64,000 bases of DNA, from NCBI RefSeq assembly GCF_036488675.1, contig NZ_CP133148.1, positions 868,001 to 932,000 of the forward strand, written 5' to 3'. Shown piece by piece: positions 34,036 to 41,837 of the stretch. The number at the start of each line of letters is the position of its first letter. Position 1 is the first letter of the stretch. The translations under genes and the position numbers were made by a program. The DNA is from Sinorhizobium chiapasense (GTDB taxonomy: Bacteria > Pseudomonadota > Alphaproteobacteria > Rhizobiales > Rhizobiaceae). The notes under the pieces were generated by a model. The model made no database searches, was not told the DNA's origin, and saw only the letters and a list, made by a program, of their open reading frames with translations.

Positions 34036-34088
34036 GGGGTGGCTTCATAGCAACCGGGTTAGCTACTCCCGGCCCCATCGGCCACCCC
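34036..34088. other. Structured intergenic element (nested hairpins)
   Basis: GGGGTGGC (34036-34043) pairs with GCCACCCC (34081-34088), enclosing CCGGG/CCCGG (34054-34058 with 34068-34072). A TAGC before and a GCTA inside the inner loop could also pair, suggesting a pseudoknot. It is too short for a tRNA and lies between the last small gene and the terminator. It may be a 3' UTR structure or small RNA; no known family recognised. Confidence 0.45.
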
Positions 34089-34141
34089 TTCTCGCTGGGT
34101 AATTCAAGATTGACGCCACCATAGTTGCGCCATTCGTCCTG

Positions 34142-34354
34142 TCAATCGCCTACAAGTGGCGACGGCGGGAGCGCCACCAACTGGCATTGCTCCTTGTAGC
34201 GGCCGAACGCCTTGTAGAATTCGTCCTTGCGACCGTAGTGGACCGTGCACCTCCGCCCGTCCAACAGCGTCACGGTGATGTCGCTGCCATAGTCGTCGAC
34301 ATGCCCGACGAAGGCGAAATTGAACTCGGAGAAGCTGTTGTAACGAAAGAACAT
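34142..34354 (-). CDS. Small phage protein
   Basis: The product is 70 residues from the ATG at 34354 (GAGGG seven bases upstream); a GTG at 34360 overlapping the previous stop is possible. It is compact and rich in aromatic residues (MFFRYNSFSEFNFAFVGHVD; TVTLLDGRRCTVHYGRKDEF), probably a small beta protein. No family is recognised. It is the last gene before the terminator. Confidence 0.65.
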   Translation of the reverse strand: MFFRYNSFSEFNFAFVGHVDDYGSDITVTLLDGRRCTVHYGRKDEFYKAFGRYKEQCQLVALPPSPLVGD

Positions 34355-34356
34355 GG

Positions 34357-34821
34357 TCACGCCCTCGCGCCTGGATCGATCGGCACCACAAGCCAGACAT
34401 GCTCCTGCTTCTCGATCCCCGCCTTGGATGGGTGCGGGTCATGGACGAGCTCACCACCCTTCATCAGGACCATGTGCAACGCGTCTCGGGGCGATTTGCC
34501 TGCGGCAAGATAAAGCACATCGGGGCACCATTCGCCAGGCATGTGCAATGCCTCGTAACCGCGCTCACGGAAGAAGCGATAGAAACTCGGCCAGAACTGA
34601 TCGATGCCACTGGCACGTAAGTCCGGAACATCTTCGAGCTTGAGGCCGAGAATGCTGGCGACCGAGGCCTCTGTGCAATTCCCCTTCTCGCTCCCCTCGG
34701 CGGGGTCATAGAGGATTGTCTGGTCGGCGAAGCGCGGTCGCATCAACCCCGCTCCGATCTCGTTGTCGCCTTCGCGAGCCGCCTTCTCTTCAAACCACTC
34801 TTTCGAGACGTTCAGCTTCAT
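34357..34821 (-). CDS. Putative papain-like cysteine peptidase of phage
   Basis: A 154-residue protein. A Cys near residue 49 in EKGNCTEASVASILGLKLED, placed at the start of a helix, and a later His in DALHMVLMKGGELVHDPHPS give the Cys-His-Asp order and spacing of C39/papain-like folds. Between them GYEALHMPGEWCPDVLYLA is compatible with the central strands. It may process a phage or host protein or act on peptide crosslinks. Catalysis is inferred only. The stop overlaps the next start. Confidence 0.6.
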   Translation of the reverse strand: MKLNVSKEWFEEKAAREGDNEIGAGLMRPRFADQTILYDPAEGSEKGNCTEASVASILGLKLEDVPDLRASGIDQFWPSFYRFFRERGYEALHMPGEWCPDVLYLAAGKSPRDALHMVLMKGGELVHDPHPSKAGIEKQEHVWLVVPIDPGARA

Positions 34822-34822
34822 A

Positions 34823-35059
34823 TCACCTCTCCCAAGACCGGCGACGATCTATCCACGTCCAGAACGCATGCCAGCGATACTGCGACGTGAACTCCGGCGG
34901 GTCAGCGATACGACCGCCGGCGATCCGCAATCCGTATCTGTCGCTGTAAAGATCGACGCCAATGCACATCGCGAACCATGGCGTCCGGAAACGAAACGTT
35001 GGAAGCGTTCGCAGCCCTGGGCGCCGGCCTGTCCACGCTGATGCGTCAAACACGTTCAT
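34823..35059 (-). CDS. Small basic phage protein
   Basis: A 78-residue frame whose ATG overlaps the stop of the preceding 38-residue gene (ATGA), which supports this start despite a weak ribosome binding site. It is aromatic and basic, with segments MCIGVDLYSDRYGLRIAGG and WHAFWTWIDRRRSWER. No family is recognised. The gene ends two bases before the cysteine peptidase-like gene. Confidence 0.5.
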   Translation of the reverse strand: MNVFDASAWTGRRPGLRTLPTFRFRTPWFAMCIGVDLYSDRYGLRIAGGRIADPPEFTSQYRWHAFWTWIDRRRSWER

Positions 35060-35172
35060 TTTCTAACGCTGCGCGGGTGAGGTACGGGCCAAGCCCGGGG
35101 CGGTGGTGCCTTGCGTTCCGGTTCCGTAGGCGCTGGCTCGTCCTCCGAGAGGTTGTCGCGGCCGTTATTCAT
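35056..35172 (-). CDS. Very small phage protein (38 aa)
   Basis: Starts at ATG 35172 with a strong GGAGG five bases upstream and ends in TGA overlapping the next ATG. The peptide is acidic then proline-rich: MNNGRDNLSEDEPAPTEPE followed by KAPPPRAWPVPHP. It looks disordered. Coupled start-stop overlap on both sides and the good binding site argue for translation. Function unknown. Confidence 0.6.
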   Translation of the reverse strand: MNNGRDNLSEDEPAPTEPERKAPPPRAWPVPHPRSVRK

Positions 35173-35185
35173 AGCCACCTCCATC

Positions 35186-35470
35186 TCACTCCCCTCCCGG
35201 AGCCAGCACCGAGAACACCGAATAGCTGCGTGCTCGCTTCACAATCACATCAGTCTGCGTGTAGGAGCGGACCCGCACTCGACCGCTGACGAGGACGCGG
35301 AAGCGATCGCGCCAATCGAGCTCGGTCGTCACATGGGTAGCCATCCAGCCAGGCGCCATATCCTCCGCATCGTCGGGCGGCCCGAGATGCCGCTCGCCGA
35401 ATCCGAGTTTCTTCCAAAGCCGCTGCGCAAGCGTTCGCTTCTCAACGGCGTAATAACCTTCAGCGCTCAT
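35186..35470 (-). CDS. Small phage protein
   Basis: The product is 94 residues from the ATG at 35470 (AGGGAA upstream): MSAEGYYAVEKRTLAQRLWK, then KLGFGERHLGPPDD and a beta-rich end DRFRVLVSGRVRVRSYTQTD. The longer open frame to 35815 is Arg/Ser-rich and rejected. It resembles conserved small proteins of rhizobial phages but has no assigned function; the W-K-K-LGFG stretch could be an amphipathic membrane-associated helix. Confidence 0.7.
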   Translation of the reverse strand: MSAEGYYAVEKRTLAQRLWKKLGFGERHLGPPDDAEDMAPGWMATHVTTELDWRDRFRVLVSGRVRVRSYTQTDVIVKRARSYSVFSVLAPGGE

Positions 35471-35499
35471 ACGCTTCCCTTTCGTGAAATTCGTGTGAT

Positions 35500-35527
35500 G
35501 GTGCGGGGGGCTAGTCTCCCCCGCACC
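35500..35527 (-). terminator. Strong hairpin between small phage genes
   Basis: GGTGCGGGGG (35500-35509) pairs with CCCCCGCACC (35518-35527). No T-run on either side; possible attenuator or mRNA processing signal within the leftward operon. Confidence 0.45.
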
Positions 35528-35544
35528 AAGCTTCGACGTGCAAC

Positions 35545-35943
35545 TCAGGCGAATATGCCGCCGTAACTTCGGCTGTAGTGGACGCGCAGGCCAAGGATCG
35601 TGAACAGGAAGGCCTTGCCGTACTCGCGCTCTCGCTCGAACAGCCGGGGTCGGAGACCTATTGCCAGCTTGGCGGAGTAGCCACCACCTGGGACACCTGG
35701 CGTGCCGCGCTCCCACATGAGGCGGAACAGGCGTAGATGCTTCTGGATCTCGTCGAAGCGCAGAACCGGCTTGAACCGCAGGGAAGGCGCGGTGACCATG
35801 AGATGCACCAGGCACACACAGGCGACGGCGAGAGCGATGGGGACGGGCGCGACGACGACGGGCGCCACGAACAGTGCGACGGATAGGGAGGCACAGGCGA
35901 ACAACGCCAGGCCGCTCATAATCAGACTTCGGGTGATGCGCAT
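35545..35943 (-). CDS. Membrane protein with two TM segments
   Basis: A 132-residue protein. Two hydrophobic helices at about 8-30 and 31-52 (IMSGLALFACASLSVALFVA; VPIALAVACVCLVHLMVTA) form a hairpin; the remainder is basic and cytoplasmic-looking (FDEIQKHLRLFRLMWERG; FEREREYGKAFLFTILGL). Might be an envelope-active phage protein such as a superinfection-exclusion factor, but no family is recognised. The two hairpins flanking it could set its expression relative to neighbours. Confidence 0.65.
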   Translation of the reverse strand: MRITRSLIMSGLALFACASLSVALFVAPVVVAPVPIALAVACVCLVHLMVTAPSLRFKPVLRFDEIQKHLRLFRLMWERGTPGVPGGGYSAKLAIGLRPRLFEREREYGKAFLFTILGLRVHYSRSYGGIFA

Positions 35944-35966
35944 GCTCTTTCCTTTCTGTTGTGGGT

Positions 35967-35991
35967 GAGACCGGCCCTTGGGGCCGATCTC
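35967..35991 (-). terminator. Hairpin in leftward operon
   Basis: GAGACCGGCCC (35967-35977) pairs with GGGCCGATCTC (35981-35991) with one mismatch and a 3-base loop. No T-run; likely attenuator or stabiliser after the 110-residue gene. Confidence 0.45.
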
Positions 35992-36006
35992 TCGTTGCGT
36001 GTTCCG

Positions 36007-36339
36007 TTAAGCGACGACGCGCGGTGGGATCTTCGGCGGCACCGAAGGCGTCGGATCGGTGCGCGCTTCGACCGGCGTGAAATCGACGTAGAAGGTGTCG
36101 CCTGTATTGAACTGGCCGAAGAGGGCCGGATTGGCGACGACAATGCTGAAATCAACGGAAGGCGAGAATTTCGAGAACGTGTTGTTCTCATCGCTTCCGT
36201 CTGCCGGATAGCCGCCGCTCTTGGCGACGCCGTAGAACCGAAGGGTCTCGTTGATCGTTTCACCCGTTTCCGGGTTCCGGTACGGGATGCAGGTACCTAC
36301 GTAGACCTTGGCCCGCATCTTCACATCAACTGCTGTCAT
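36007..36339 (-). CDS. Conserved phage protein in scaffold-portal operon
   Basis: A 110-residue beta-rich protein: VKMRAKVYVGTCIPYRNPET, LRFYGVAKSGGYPADG, then a polar proline-rich tail (DPTPSVPPKIPPRV). No signal peptide or membrane segment. The gene lies downstream of portal and scaffold, where minor head proteins are common, and could be a head completion or decoration protein. No family is named. Confidence 0.6.
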   Translation of the reverse strand: MTAVDVKMRAKVYVGTCIPYRNPETGETINETLRFYGVAKSGGYPADGSDENNTFSKFSPSVDFSIVVANPALFGQFNTGDTFYVDFTPVEARTDPTPSVPPKIPPRVVA

Positions 36340-36379
36340 TGGCGTTTTCTCCGCTGGTTAAAAATCAAAATTTTAGGAT

Positions 36380-36613
36380 TTAGCGCCGCGGCCCGGGCTT
36401 CGGTTTGAACAGGCTTTCGGCGTTCGCCCTCGCATCGGATGGCGCTGGGCGCGACGCTGCAGGAACACCCGCATCCGGCGATGCGATCGTGATCGGGCCC
36501 TGCTCGACGTCAAAGCCGAGGTTCACGCATCGGCCGGACTTCTCGCCGACGTGGATCGTTCCCACGCCGGCGATAACGACGGATTGCCCTACTTTCACAG
36601 TCAGTCGAAGCAT
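36380..36613 (-). CDS. CsrA-like small protein
   Basis: A 77-residue protein. Residues 1-45 (MLRLTVKVGQSVVIAGVGTI, then GRCVNLGFDVEQGPITI) follow the beta-strand pattern of the RNA-binding regulator CsrA: the MLxLTxxVGxxxxI start and an internal VxLGxxVxxGPITI in place of IGIxAPxxVxVHR. The arginine that CsrA uses for RNA contact at the end of the last strand is not present, and a disordered tail replaces the C-terminal helix. It may be a remodelled CsrA fold. It sits between scaffold and minor head genes. Confidence 0.5.
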   Translation of the reverse strand: MLRLTVKVGQSVVIAGVGTIHVGEKSGRCVNLGFDVEQGPITIASPDAGVPAASRPAPSDARANAESLFKPKPGPRR

Positions 36614-36627
36614 CCGGTCCTTGCCCT

Positions 36628-37575
36628 CTACTGCGCCAGATAGCGGTCGCGCTTCTCGTCGGAGAGCCTGCCAAGCTCCCGCTCGTAAGCCTCGATGTCC
36701 TTGTTCGCCAGCCGATCGAGATATGCGAACTCGCCACCGTCGTCGGTGTCGCTGATGTCGGCTGCCGGGACGTTCGCCAAGGTCGGCGGCACTTCCCGCT
36801 TCGGGGGCTTGCCCGTGTCCTTACCGGCCGGGTTGTCGGCCTTCTTCTGCACCGGTTGGCCGAGGGCCGCGCGCAGCTGCTCGTCCAGGACGGCATGCGC
36901 CTTCTGCAGGTGCTTCGGGTTCAACGGGTCCTTGGATGCCGATTGCAGCTTGCGCAGCTCGGTATCGAGCATGGAGTGGAGCACAGTGCCCGGCTTGTAC
37001 TGCGGGTGGTCCTTGAAGAAGGCGGGCACCGTCTGTGTCTTGTATGTCTCGATGGCGATGTTCTTCGTCACCGTCGCCGTGGTGCGCAGGTCTTTGAGCT
37101 CGTCGAGCTGCTGCTCGATCGGGCGCATCTTCTCGCGCATTTCCTTGGCGGTGAGGTCGCCGTCGTCGAACGATGCGACAATGCGGTCTCGCTCTTCATC
37201 GAGCGTCTTGATCTTGTCGTTGATGTCGGCAGGCAATATCCACGAGGCGGGCTTTTCTTCCTCCTCGTCTTCACCGGCTGCGACGTCATCGTCGGCGCCA
37301 GCTTCACCTGCATCGGCACCCGTATCGCCCGTGTCGCCGACAGCTGTGTCGTCTCCCGCGGCCTTGTCGTCGGAATCGGCGCCCGCCTTGTCATCGGCAT
37401 TGTCGTCGGCGCCATCATCGACAGCGCCTTCGCCAGCATCACTCTCCACATCGTCACCGGCCTCATCGCCGCCGGCTGACTCGAGTCCTTGGTCGACGAC
37501 TGTCTCGTCGAGCAAACCGTCGCGCTCTTCTTCGGTCAGTCCGTCAAGATCCGCATCACTGAATTTGGGAGGCAT
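36628..37575 (-). CDS. Putative scaffolding protein
   Basis: A 315-residue protein. An extremely acidic N-terminal region (about 10-105, with DDGADDNADDKAGADSDDKA) precedes a helical coiled part (KIKTLDEERDRIVASFDDGD; KMRPIEQQLDELKDLRTTAT) and a helical C-terminus ending in LSDEKRDRYLAQ, the usual capsid-binding tail. Acidic, helical, downstream of the portal: this is the hallmark of phage scaffolds, which template procapsid assembly. The matching capsid gene is on the other strand near 8 kb. Confidence 0.75.
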   Translation of the reverse strand: MPPKFSDADLDGLTEEERDGLLDETVVDQGLESAGGDEAGDDVESDAGEGAVDDGADDNADDKAGADSDDKAAGDDTAVGDTGDTGADAGEAGADDDVAAGEDEEEEKPASWILPADINDKIKTLDEERDRIVASFDDGDLTAKEMREKMRPIEQQLDELKDLRTTATVTKNIAIETYKTQTVPAFFKDHPQYKPGTVLHSMLDTELRKLQSASKDPLNPKHLQKAHAVLDEQLRAALGQPVQKKADNPAGKDTGKPPKREVPPTLANVPAADISDTDDGGEFAYLDRLANKDIEAYERELGRLSDEKRDRYLAQ

Positions 37576-37593
37576 CGTGCTTCCTTTCCTCTC

Positions 37594-39834
37594 TTAGCCA
37601 AGTCCAATCGCGCCCTGCTGCTGCGGCGGCGCGGGTTGCTGTTGCTGCTGCTGTGCCTGCTGGGCGGCTGCGGCCTGTTCGGCTGCGGCTCGCATGTTCT
37701 GCTCGGTCTCCGTGCGCGACACGAAACCGGCCTCGTGGAGCACCACGTCGGCAATGTCGGCGAGGCTCGGAATGGCAATGGCAGCGCCTGCCGCATCGAG
37801 CGCGGTTTTCTGTGCGGAGACGTTGATGGACGCGACCTTGGCCTCAATCTCCTTCGCCTGCGCGATGGTCTTGGCGGCGTCGGCCTCTTTCTTCGCAATG
37901 TCAGCAGTGGCGGCGCGCATCGTCATTTGCTGCTGCATGGCCTCGGCCTGCGCCTTCGCCTGTTCCTCCGGCCCGCCTTCTTCCTGATCCGGGTCCGTCA
38001 TGCCCGTAACCTTGCGGATGCGCTTCACGAGCTCGTCGCGGTTCGGGATGTCCATGCTCTCGATGATCAGGTCGAGCATGACGACAGCGATCTGCGGATT
38101 GACCGGCGCCAGCTTGCCGAGCAACTCCATCAGGGATTCGACCTGTGCCTGGCGGACGGTGGCGCGCCAATCTTCCTCGTCGATGACGAAATCCGCCTTG
38201 GTGCGAACGATGTCGTTCTCCGGCAGTCCGTCGTTGACCGTGACAAACTCCGGGCTGCCGCGCTTGTTCGTGATGCGGAATTTCTTCTCTTCGGACATGA
38301 ACTGCTCGACGTTCGCGAGCTCCTTTTCGCCGCGCACCTGCATGGCGAAGCGGAGGTTGTCGAACAAACCGGCCGTGGCGAGCGATCCCTGCTCCTGTCG
38401 CGCGATGATCGCCCGGCCTGACACGGCGTTGGTGGTGCGGCCAAGGTTCTCGTCCGTGACGCCGCCAACCTGCTGGAGCATGCTGATGTTGCGCGACATG
38501 AGCTCGAGGTGCCACTGGCCCAGCTCGCGATCGGCATTGATCTGAAGTTCTTTGCCTTGCTTCTTCACGATCAGGGAATCGGGACGGGCGACCTCGTCGA
38601 GCAGCCCGTTGACGTCCTCGACGGCGCCCTCGTCCATGATCACCTTGTTGGTGGAGAGGATGTGCAGCGCCTTCGACGCACGCTTGTTGATGTCGCTCTG
38701 GATATCGCGAATGTTGCGCACCATGCCGTAGGGCATGCCGTCGCGACCACGACGCTTGTTCCAGATCGGCGTGAAGGGGAAGCGATTGTGGCGGTAGGGT
38801 GAGGGGGACAGCCAGAGCATGCCGGCCGTGGTGAACAGCGCGACGTACATGCGCATGCTCACCTTCTCGATGACTTCGCCGTCGCCCTGCTCGACAGCAT
38901 CGACGTGGCCGGATGAATACGGGTCAAAGATTTCGCCCGCGAAGGTGCCGCCGGCGATCCTCGCCGTCTTCTCCGGGATGCGGAACCATGCCTCGATCAC
39001 ACGGACCCGCTGGCGCTGGTAGCCGTCAACACGGTCATTGGTGAAGGATGAGGTGGTCGTGCCTTGCCCGGTGTTCTCGATCTCCGGCGTGTCCATGGCC
39101 TCGTCGCCGTAGGCGTCAATCGTTCCGAAGTTGTTTGCATCGTCGACACTGCGTGCGAGCAGGGCCTTGCGCTTCGGGAACATGGCGAGTGCCACGTCGA
39201 TGTCGAGCCACTTGGAGCGGTAGATGTACCGGCCGTCGGAAAGGTCTTTCTCAATCGCCGTGCTGTCCCACAGCATGTTGCGCCAGTTCTCCCGGCGCGT
39301 GAACAGCGGCTCGCCTTCGTCATCGCCCTGGTAACCGTCCTCAAGCCAGCCGACGCCGACTTTTGCCGAATCCTCGAAAGCCTCACTGATGCGGAAGGGG
39401 GTCCGGTTCACGTCGGACAGGTATTTGAGCAGCTCGCTCTTGCGCTCCGCCGGCTTCGCGTCTTCCGCGCGCCGGGGCAAAATCTTGTAGTCTGTGCGGC
39501 TGCGCTTCTCGGTACCGATCACCCAATCTATGGTCGTTGCTGTGACGTTGAACACCAGCGGCACCTGGCCGCGATCTTCCAGCGTCTGCTTATCGTCCTC
39601 GGACCACTGGATGCTGTCGTAGAAGTCCTCGTCGATCGCCATGTCGCGGCGATTTTCGGCCTGCCGGTCGAGTTCCCCCGTGTACAGGCCCAGAAGACGA
39701 TGGTGCAGCGCCTGCATCTTGTTGCTGTCGAGGGCGTTCCCGCGAATGGGCCGCGTCGGAGCCGGAAGGTCCGGAATGGGGGACTGGTAGCGCTTGCGCC
39801 GAACGCTACCGTCTGTTGCCGCAAGATCGAACAT
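37594..39834 (-). CDS. Portal protein, P22-type
   Basis: A 746-residue portal. P22-portal features: FYDSIQWSEDDKQTLEDRGQ and VPLVFNVTATTIDWVIGTEK near 70-120, WRNMLWDSTAIEKDLSDGRY, then a long central domain with NKRASKALHILSTNKVIMDE and VGGVTDENLGRTTNAVSGRA. The C-terminus is a Gln/Ala-rich barrel helix and tail. Twelve copies form the DNA gateway at one head vertex and receive the terminase. It is one base apart from the upstream small gene and 18 from the scaffold gene. Confidence 0.92.
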   Translation of the reverse strand: MFDLAATDGSVRRKRYQSPIPDLPAPTRPIRGNALDSNKMQALHHRLLGLYTGELDRQAENRRDMAIDEDFYDSIQWSEDDKQTLEDRGQVPLVFNVTATTIDWVIGTEKRSRTDYKILPRRAEDAKPAERKSELLKYLSDVNRTPFRISEAFEDSAKVGVGWLEDGYQGDDEGEPLFTRRENWRNMLWDSTAIEKDLSDGRYIYRSKWLDIDVALAMFPKRKALLARSVDDANNFGTIDAYGDEAMDTPEIENTGQGTTTSSFTNDRVDGYQRQRVRVIEAWFRIPEKTARIAGGTFAGEIFDPYSSGHVDAVEQGDGEVIEKVSMRMYVALFTTAGMLWLSPSPYRHNRFPFTPIWNKRRGRDGMPYGMVRNIRDIQSDINKRASKALHILSTNKVIMDEGAVEDVNGLLDEVARPDSLIVKKQGKELQINADRELGQWHLELMSRNISMLQQVGGVTDENLGRTTNAVSGRAIIARQEQGSLATAGLFDNLRFAMQVRGEKELANVEQFMSEEKKFRITNKRGSPEFVTVNDGLPENDIVRTKADFVIDEEDWRATVRQAQVESLMELLGKLAPVNPQIAVVMLDLIIESMDIPNRDELVKRIRKVTGMTDPDQEEGGPEEQAKAQAEAMQQQMTMRAATADIAKKEADAAKTIAQAKEIEAKVASINVSAQKTALDAAGAAIAIPSLADIADVVLHEAGFVSRTETEQNMRAAAEQAAAAQQAQQQQQQPAPPQQQGAIGLG

Positions 39835-39835
39835 C

Positions 39836-40261
39836 CTATTCCTTCAGCACTGCCTCTGTGACCTTGCCGGTGTTCGGGTCGGTCATGGTGATTTCAGCGA
39901 CGGTTTCGTCGTCGCCGTGGTCGTAGGGTGGAATTGACAGGAGGTCGCCGAGGTGGTCCGCGATAAACATGGCGATGCGCGCAACGGTGGGACCGTGGAA
40001 CGCATTGAAGCCGAGCGCGTGTGCGAATTGGAAGGCTGTGCGGGCGGCTTGTGCGGGGTCTCCGACTTCCTCTGACCAAATCCACGCGCGATCTACCGTG
40101 ATCACGCATGGGATCAGCCTGTCGTCGTATTCCCTGTCCGCCGGAATAAGAACCATACACGGACGAAAGCGATCTTCGATCCGTATCCAGGTGCCAATAG
40201 CGGTAACTCCGCTTCGCCGAAAAGTCCATATGCGCTTCGTGAGGTCCAGTGCGGGCTTCAT
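39836..40261 (-). CDS. Conserved phage protein between portal and terminase
   Basis: The product is 141 residues from the ATG at 40261 (MKPALDLTKRIWTFRRSG), preceded by GGAG at six bases; a GTG/ATG extension upstream lacks a binding site. The sequence (TWIRIEDRFRPCMVLIPADR, AWIWSEEVGDPAQAARTAFQ, FNAFHGPTVARIAMFIADHL) is unassigned. It may be an accessory of terminase or a small head protein. It is tightly packed with the portal gene downstream. Confidence 0.65.
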   Translation of the reverse strand: MKPALDLTKRIWTFRRSGVTAIGTWIRIEDRFRPCMVLIPADREYDDRLIPCVITVDRAWIWSEEVGDPAQAARTAFQFAHALGFNAFHGPTVARIAMFIADHLGDLLSIPPYDHGDDETVAEITMTDPNTGKVTEAVLKE

Positions 40262-40292
40262 GAAATTCTCCATGTTGAGGGAAGGGAAAGGG

Positions 40293-41837
40293 TCAGGCGG
40301 CCATGCCGGAGCGGTTGCGACGCACGGCGCGCGTCGCCATTCCACCGACAGAGACGAGACGACGGACTTCGTCGCGGTATTGCGCCTTCTGCCGAATCGC
40401 GTCGGCGGCGTGCTGGTGGCCGTTCTTGTGCGGCTTGTCGGACCAGACGCCCATGTTGTCGTTCCAGCTCTTGCGGTAGTTATCGAGGTGCAGGATGCCC
40501 TGGGCACACTTCTCTTCGTCGAAGACGTAGTTGCCGAAATCCTCTTTCAGCGCCGGAATGCCGACGGCCATTAGGTCCGTCGTTCGCGGTACGATGTGGA
40601 CGTTCTTGAGGCCGAGCCCTTCCAGCATCTCCTTTGGCGTCTCGATCACGAGAGCGCCGGGCCGGCGCTGGTCCCCGTCATGCGGCAGGAAGTGGTGGCC
40701 GTAGACGTAGCCGCGCCGCTGGAACTCAGCCATGATGAAGGAGTAGGGCTCGCTGGAGCACTCGAAATAGTCGATGAAGTGATCGACGAGGCCCACCGCC
40801 TGGTGGAACCAGATGGCGATATCGTCGTCGACACCGAGATCCCAAAAAGTATTGACCGGGATCTCCGGGCGGTAGGGCACGCGGGTGATGCGGTTCTGCG
40901 AACGCGCGATCGACATCTGCTTGGCGAGAATGACGCCCTCGACGGAGACCTTGAACGCCTCGCGGACGGTGGAAGGGTATTCCTGCCACATCTTCTCGTG
41001 CTCGTCGGCGTAATCGCTTTTGCGGGTCGTTACGTACCAGGCGCGCTTTGCGTCGGATATCGGCCGGCCTATCTCCCGCTCGAGCTCATCGAAATACTTG
41101 GCATCCTTGGCATCGATGATGACGCCTTCCGGATCCATCTCGTATTCGTCGGCGTCCCACCAGCTTGCAAAGTGCAGGCGATACTGCAGGCGGTTCAGCC
41201 TCTTGCCAGCCTCGGCCAGCGCAAGCGCCTCCATGACCATCGTGTAGTAGGCGCCGTCGCGACCCTTGGCGGTCGATTCGATGAAGATCTTGCCCTGCGC
41301 TGCGGCTGCCAGCGCGCCGGTGACAATCTTCTCCGCCTTCAACGGGCTTTCGAAGCAGATGATGCCGAACTCGGAGATGTGCAGCCAATTCAGCGTGTCG
41401 CCGCGCGCCGAGGTCGAAACCTGTATCGACGAGCCGTTGGCGAATATCTTTTCCTTCACGTTGTCGGTGACGATCGGCACCTGCTGGCGCAACCAGGGCG
41501 GCAGGCGATCATAGGCAAACTCGATCTTGTTGCGCATGATCTTGGACGCTGTGTCCTGATCCTGCGCAATGATCGCGGCCTTCTGGTTGTCGTTCCAGAG
41601 GCATGCATCGAGGATGATGATCTGAATTAGGGTGGAGAAACCGCGCTGGCGCGCCTTTGGAACGATGTTCCGGTGCCACATCCGGCTGAGGAGCTTTCGC
41701 TGCGCCTCGTTCGGCTTGAAGAGCACCGTGCCGCCGTTCTTGTCGAGGATGTAGTAGAGGTTCTCGATGCGCCACAACACGTCGGCGCATTTTGCCTTCA
41801 GTTCCTCGACGGTCAGCCCGGCCAGATGCTCGTACAT
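40293..41837 (-). CDS. terL: Terminase large subunit
   Basis: A 514-residue packaging motor. ATPase: Walker A variant KARQRGFST (61-69) and Walker B/Glu in WLHISEFG (151-158); coupling segment FIESTAKGRDGAYYTM. Nuclease domain: FWDLGVDDD (331-339) holds the first acidic metal ligands, and the C-terminal HAADAIRQKAQYRD holds the last. It docks on the portal, cuts the concatemer and pumps DNA. The ATG overlaps the stop of the small subunit. Confidence 0.93.
   Translation of the reverse strand: MYEHLAGLTVEELKAKCADVLWRIENLYYILDKNGGTVLFKPNEAQRKLLSRMWHRNIVPKARQRGFSTLIQIIILDACLWNDNQKAAIIAQDQDTASKIMRNKIEFAYDRLPPWLRQQVPIVTDNVKEKIFANGSSIQVSTSARGDTLNWLHISEFGIICFESPLKAEKIVTGALAAAAQGKIFIESTAKGRDGAYYTMVMEALALAEAGKRLNRLQYRLHFASWWDADEYEMDPEGVIIDAKDAKYFDELEREIGRPISDAKRAWYVTTRKSDYADEHEKMWQEYPSTVREAFKVSVEGVILAKQMSIARSQNRITRVPYRPEIPVNTFWDLGVDDDIAIWFHQAVGLVDHFIDYFECSSEPYSFIMAEFQRRGYVYGHHFLPHDGDQRRPGALVIETPKEMLEGLGLKNVHIVPRTTDLMAVGIPALKEDFGNYVFDEEKCAQGILHLDNYRKSWNDNMGVWSDKPHKNGHQHAADAIRQKAQYRDEVRRLVSVGGMATRAVRRNRSGMAA

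Noticed and set aside
34036-34088. Possible tRNA
   Set aside because: The 7-8 bp stem spans only 53 bases with a single inner hairpin; no cloverleaf or T-loop.
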